The notes under the pieces: model-generated
Seen by the model: the letters and a program-made list of their open reading frames with translations, nothing else
Told to the model about the DNA's origin: nothing
The model's database searches: none
Made by a program: the position numbers and the translations under genes
Assembly (NCBI GenBank): GCA_005239945.1
Contig: SBAY01000192.1
Span: forward strand, 1-7,744
DNA length: 7,744 nucleotides
Reading direction: 5' to 3'
Source: Nitrospira sp.
GTDB lineage: Bacteria > UBA9089 > CG2-30-40-21 > SBAY01
Part shown: positions 4,896-7,744 of the stretch, piece by piece
Layout of the letters: each line of letters starts with the position of its first letter
How positions within the stretch are numbered: position 1 is the first letter of the stretch

Positions 4896-5300
4896 ATGGA
4901 AAAGGCTAAAAAAACAAAAAAGAAAGAATTGTTGATTGGTCTTGTGGTGGGTATTTTTGTGTCAATATTGTCTGGGTGTAATCTCCTGGATGGGTTGGAA
5001 TGGATGATGTATGACATGAAATTCCATTTTCGAGGGGAATTGGCGCCTGAGCCGAAAATAGTTATTGTGGTCGTGGATGAGCAAAGCCTGAATGAGATTG
5101 GAAGATGGCCATGGAACAGGAAATATCATGCAGAATTGATTGATAAGTTGTCTCTGGCAGGTGCTCGGACAATTGGTATAGATATACTTTTTGTTGAGCC
5201 AAATATAGAGGATTCTTCACAAGACAGGAGATTGATTGAGGCAACAAAAGCCTTCGGAGGTGTTGTTTACCTGGTAACCTGGAGTTCTATCGGAGGATAA
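4896..5300 (+). CDS. CHASE2 sensor, N-terminal fragment (anchor + first part of CHASE2)
   Basis: 134 residues. A Lys-rich N-terminus (KAKKTKKKE) precedes a hydrophobic segment at 11-28, giving an inside-to-outside anchor. CHASE2 hallmarks follow: the YDMKFHFRG type start, IVIVVVDEQSLNEIGRWPW and LSLAGARTIGIDILFVEP. CHASE2 is an extracytoplasmic sensory domain of unknown ligand found in kinases, cyclases and Ser/Thr kinases. It stops at TAA in a region where the frame continues without a shift (LKWIEPFPQLAEVS), so this is a premature stop and not a natural end. Confidence 0.8.
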   Translation: MEKAKKTKKKELLIGLVVGIFVSILSGCNLLDGLEWMMYDMKFHFRGELAPEPKIVIVVVDEQSLNEIGRWPWNRKYHAELIDKLSLAGARTIGIDILFVEPNIEDSSQDRRLIEATKAFGGVVYLVTWSSIGG

Positions 5301-6248
5301 CTAAAGTGGATCGAGCCATTTCCACAATTGGCTGAAGTCTCGGCAGGGCTTGGAGATGGAAATGTAGAGGCCTCAGGGGATGGCATCGTGCGTCAGGTGG
5401 GGTTGGTTCAAGACATCAGCGGTAAGAGGTTTTTTGCCTTTGGCCTGGAGGTAGTGCGCAATTATCTAAAGGTGGATAAGATAACTGATCTGGAAAATGC
5501 CTTTGCTGTTGGAAATTTAATGGTGCCCGGGGGAATTATGTCTATAAACTTTGCTGGCTCAAGGTTTGGCCAAATATCTTACTATAAAGTATTAAAAGGG
5601 GAATTTCCAACTGACTATTTCAAGGATAAGATTGTTCTGGTGGGATGCAGTGCCAGGGGAATGGGTGATGAAAAATCAATCCCATTTTCAAAATACATAG
5701 GACTTTCAAATGGCGTAGAGATTCAGGCAAATATAATCAAAACCATTCTGAGCGGAAATCATATTGTCCCATTAAACAAAATAACCGTTATTTTGCTCAT
5801 ACTTATTCTTGGGCTGGTAATGAGTCTGCTCATTAAAGGCGCAAAGATTAGGGATGATATCCTGAGGACCATATCGATACTGGCCGGGATTATACTTATT
5901 TCTTTTTTACTTTTTACCTATTGGCATATTCATCTGCCCATTGTGCCTCTTTTACTGACAGTAATTCTGGTTTCTATGGGGATTGGTCTGGAAAAGATTC
6001 TTTCTGTAGAACATAAACTACATAAGAAGATATTTGAGCTTTTTAAGGGTAGTCAAAAAGAGGAAGGAATAGAGGAGTCGGTAGAGACTATTGCCAGGCT
6101 GACCAGAGAGTTAGAAATCACGAATAAGCAAGTTCAGGAGGCAACTGAGGCAAAATCAAGATTCCTGGCAAATATGAGCCATGAACTTAGAACCTCACTG
6201 AATTCCATCATTGGTTTTTCTGAGGTCTTGAAGGAAACAGGGATATGA
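5301..6248 (+). CDS. CHASE2 sensor, C-terminal fragment: rest of CHASE2, three TM helices, truncated HisKA
   Basis: Same frame as the preceding fragment. The first usable initiator after the TAA is TTG at 5328, with no clear SD. It contains the end of CHASE2 (DKIVLVGCSARGMGDEKSIP and GVEIQANIIKTIL, typical of the family), three membrane helices at about residues 152-169, 180-197 and 203-221 counted from 5328, a charged helical linker and FLANMSHELRTSLNSIIGFSE with the phospho-acceptor His at 285. The usual Pro after HELRT is Ser. It ends LKETGI at TGA, overlapping by 4 bp (ATGA) the start of the S23-family gene. The HisKA stretch closely resembles that of the upstream hybrid kinase, suggesting related kinases in tandem. 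Confidence 0.8.
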   Translation, partial: LKWIEPFPQLAEVSAGLGDGNVEASGDGIVRQVGLVQDISGKRFFAFGLEVVRNYLKVDKITDLENAFAVGNLMVPGGIMSINFAGSRFGQISYYKVLKGEFPTDYFKDKIVLVGCSARGMGDEKSIPFSKYIGLSNGVEIQANIIKTILSGNHIVPLNKITVILLILILGLVMSLLIKGAKIRDDILRTISILAGIILISFLLFTYWHIHLPIVPLLLTVILVSMGIGLEKILSVEHKLHKKIFELFKGSQKEEGIEESVETIARLTRELEITNKQVQEATEAKSRFLANMSHELRTSLNSIIGFSEVLKETGI

Positions 6249-6982
6249 ATGGACAGAATGGAAGTAATCGACATTGTGGACGAAGTGGCGTAGAAGAACT
6301 AATTCCGAAGCATGGCGGTTACCGGAAATTAAAGAGTTTTCAGATCGCACAGTTGGTTTATGATGTGACGGTACGATTTTGTGAGCGGTACATCGACCGA
6401 TGGAGTCGGACGCGAGATCAGATGGTTCAGGCGGCCAGGTCCGGCGTGCAGAATATTGCCGAAGGTAGCCAGGCATCCGGTACTTCCAAAAAGACTGAGT
6501 TGAAATTAACGAATGTCGCTCGGGCCAGTCTGGAGGAATTGCGGCTGGATTATGAGGATTTTCTTCGACATCGTGGTTTGCCGCTGTGGGAGCGAAACGA
6601 CCCCCGCCGAGCGTCACTGATTGCCCGACGGCCGGGAAATGTTGAAGAGGTAATCGAATGGGTGCGGGAAATTCATGAAGAGTGTGGACAGAATGGACGA
6701 AATGGACGGAATGGACAACATGGACAGTCCACCATGTCCATTCCGTCCACAAAGTCCACCTCGTCCATTCCGTCCACCTATCCAGAAATCGCCGCTAACG
6801 CCGCTTTAACGCTCATTGCGGTTGCCTCAAGCCTGCTCGACCGCCAACTGGCAGTCCAGGCCAAAGGCTTCGAAAAGGAAGGAGGCTTCACGGAACGGCT
6901 TTATCGAATACGGCAACATGCCAGGAGATACAAAAATAAGGAGGGTAACTATGAAAAACCTTTAGACTATTATTCTTTGTAA
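6245..6982 (+). CDS. Four-helix-bundle protein, S23/23S-rRNA-intervening-sequence family, with repeat linker
   Basis: 245 residues. The family core is about 25-115: YRKLKSFQIAQLVYDVTVRF, then DQMVQAARSGVQNIAEGS and ELKLTNVARASLEELRLDYE, the helices of the S23/IVP family first seen in intervening sequences of 23S rRNA and now common as stand-alone genes of unknown function. Residues 147-178 are a low-complexity linker (G-x-N units then S-T/S-I-P units) encoded by a palindromic 9-bp array. A further conserved-looking helical part follows (PEIAANAALTLIAVASSLLDRQL, GGFTERLYRIRQ). The first 20 or so residues are also repeat-derived, so the native start may differ; 6245 is the only ATG. The last 11-12 codons run into the LysM gene's start. 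Base composition is visibly richer in G+C than its neighbours, suggesting acquisition by transfer. Confidence 0.8.
   Translation: MNGQNGSNRHCGRSGVEELIPKHGGYRKLKSFQIAQLVYDVTVRFCERYIDRWSRTRDQMVQAARSGVQNIAEGSQASGTSKKTELKLTNVARASLEELRLDYEDFLRHRGLPLWERNDPRRASLIARRPGNVEEVIEWVREIHEECGQNGRNGRNGQHGQSTMSIPSTKSTSSIPSTYPEIAANAALTLIAVASSLLDRQLAVQAKGFEKEGGFTERLYRIRQHARRYKNKEGNYEKPLDYYSL
6250..6294 (+). repeat. Degenerate 9-bp TGGAC repeat at the 5' end of the S23-family gene
   Basis: Five 9-bp steps: TGGACAGAA, TGGAAGTAA, TCGACATTG, TGGACGAAG, TGGCGTAGA. Same word family and period as the array inside the gene at 6685-6729. It begins immediately after the point where the CHASE2 kinase sequence breaks off. 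Confidence 0.65.
6685..6778. repeat. Palindromic 9-bp repeat array within the S23-family gene
   Basis: Five units of TGGACnnnn (6685-6729) face five and two-thirds units of TCCAnnnnn (6728-6778). The dyad centre is A6726. In one register, TGGAC/GTCCA pairs form at 6721-6725/6727-6731, a perfect 14-bp stem at 6703-6716/6736-6749, then 6694-6698/6754-6758 and 6685-6689/6763-6767. Because 9 is a multiple of 3, the reading frame survives, giving Gly-x-Asn units on one side and Ser-Thr/Ser-Ile-Pro units on the other. Confidence 0.85.
6938..6945 (+). promoter_or_regulatory. Shine-Dalgarno of the LysM/FecR gene
   Basis: AAGGAGGG, 5 bases before ATG 6951. It lies inside the C-terminal codons of the S23-family gene. 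It marks 6951 as the true start even though the frame there is off by one base. Confidence 0.7.
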
Positions 6983-7744
6983 CCTATCTGGTAAGTTTAG
7001 CATCATTAGCATCTGCTCAACATTTTGTCATTCACGAGGTAAAAGACGGTGATACATTATGGGATATTTCAGAGAAGTATTTCAAGACCCCGTGGTTATG
7101 GATGGCTATTTCCAATTACAACAACCTTGCGAATCCTCATGCCCTTTCCCCTCATGACAAGATTAAAATACCAAAATTTCCACAGGTGAAGGTGACTGCC
7201 GCGGTTGGTGATGTCAAGGTTAAAAGGATTGGAACGGATAAGTATGTTAATCTCCGGGCAGAGGATTATATCTATCCCCATGATGAAATGGTTGTGGCTG
7301 AAAATTCAAATGCCCAACTTGAATTTGAGGATAAAAGTATAGTTCAGCTGAAACCAGAGACATCAGTCATACTTAAAAAGAGCTTTTTTACAGAACAGGG
7401 TAAAGCCGTCAAAACAAAAATTCAGGTTATTCTCGGGAGAATATTGTTTAAGGGCACAGATACTACCAACTCTCAGTTCGAGATTGAGACGCCAGGGGTT
7501 TTCTGCGGGGTTAGAGGGACTGAATTCCAGACAGAATACACCAAAGATGGGGTTTCGAGAATATCTGTCTTTGAAGGGAAGGTGCAGGCTTCATCTGGTG
7601 GCCAGGATGTCAACATACCTGCTGGGTACAGCAGTCAAATTGTCAAACCCAAGTTTCGCACTTTTTACAAAAAATGGTCAAAAAAAGGAGGGGTATGCCT
7701 TAAAAACCCTAGTAAAATCAAGGAATCAAATTTAAAAGCCCAAA
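6951..7744 (+). CDS. Exported LysM + FecR-domain protein (start frame-disrupted, 3' end beyond window)
   Basis: Read from 6958 to the window edge without a stop. After ATG there are five A; with four, the product begins MKTFRLLFFVTYLVSLASLASA, a good signal peptide with likely cleavage at ASA|QH. Numbering on that basis: LysM about 27-73 (VIHEVKDGDTLWDISEKYF, then WLWMAISNYNNL and HDKIKIP), which binds peptidoglycan-type glycans; then a FecR-like beta domain with GDVKVKR, EFEDKSIVQLKP and FCGVRGTEF plus VFEGKVQ. In this architecture FecR is a periplasmic or surface domain, not the iron-dicitrate regulator itself. LysM-FecR genes are often near CHASE2 genes, as here. The extra A puts a TAG at codon 5, so as written it is not translated from 6951. 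The protein continues past 7744. Confidence 0.8.

Larger units (their letters stand above)
4896..6248 (+). pseudogene. CHASE2-domain sensor kinase, interrupted by TAA and truncated after the His box (overall locus)
   Basis: One frame (codons 1-451) carries the whole gene except for TAA at codon 135 (5298-5300). Architecture: N-terminal membrane segment 11-28, extracytoplasmic CHASE2 domain to about 290, three membrane helices (about 296-313, 324-341, 347-365), a coiled-coil linker and the start of HisKA with H429. The protein ends 21 codons after that His; the rest of HisKA and all of HATPase_c are missing, and the S23-family gene starts there. The start at 4896 lies 15 bp after the receiver fragment with a weak SD (AGGAAA), suggesting the same operon. 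As it stands it cannot autophosphorylate. Confidence 0.75.

Noticed and set aside
5280..5310. Stop-codon reassignment explaining the TAA in the CHASE2 gene
   Set aside because: TAA ends the RsbT-like gene normally, and the neighbouring breaks are frame changes, so recent mutation or error is simpler.
6195..6752. Long minus-strand ORF (185 codons) opposite the S23-family gene
   Set aside because: Its repetitive Val-His segments are simply the reverse reading of the 9-bp repeats; no family resemblance, and the + strand gene has clear homology.

Overview
The window carries a single-strand (+) gene cluster from an uncultivated-looking, probably anaerobic bacterium of moderate-to-low GC. I cannot name the phylum. 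The anaerobic reading rests on an Mvh/Vhu-type (NuoB-like) hydrogenase small-subunit protein. There is no rRNA, tRNA or CRISPR array.

Layout. 1-258 has no intact gene; it holds inverted CACAAAG-type repeats around a 15-codon ORF that looks like the start of a GxxExxY-family gene. 259-483 is a TusA-like sulfur carrier with a near-ideal Shine-Dalgarno (SD). 545-1516 is an Fe-S protein of the hydrogenase small-subunit/NuoB family. It overlaps by 4 bp (ATGA) a partner-switching module: RsbS-like STAS protein (1513-1971), RsbT-like kinase (1961-2362) and RsbX/SpoIIE-like phosphatase (2435-3040). A 190-bp MITE-like element (3023-3212) with perfect 20-bp terminal inverted repeats and a 9-bp target duplication sits between the phosphatase and a hybrid histidine kinase. 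Removing it in silico restores an ATGA overlap between those two genes.

The second half is damaged. The hybrid kinase (3227-4880) needs two -1 frame changes to be read through, one right after its ATP-binding G2 box and one just before the receiver phospho-acceptor Asp. The next gene (4896-6248), a CHASE2 sensor kinase, has an in-frame TAA and ends 21 codons after its phospho-acceptor His, where a four-helix-bundle (S23/23S-rRNA-IVP family) gene, 6245-6982, begins. That gene is GC-richer than its neighbours and contains a striking 9-bp-periodic palindrome. Last is an exported LysM + FecR-domain protein (6951 to the window edge) whose start is out of frame by one A in an A-run. Between lesions the frames are clean, so the damage is recent, is sequencing/assembly error, or (less likely) is recoded.

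How the genes may work together (inference). RsbT phosphorylates RsbS, the phosphatase resets it, and released RsbT would normally engage an output partner. No RsbR or RsbU is visible. The downstream hybrid kinase begins with a degenerate RsbT-like domain and may be that partner, while the Fe-S protein and TusA occupy the upstream position and could supply a redox or sulfur-linked input. CHASE2 and LysM/FecR add an envelope-facing sensory arm that appears to be decaying.
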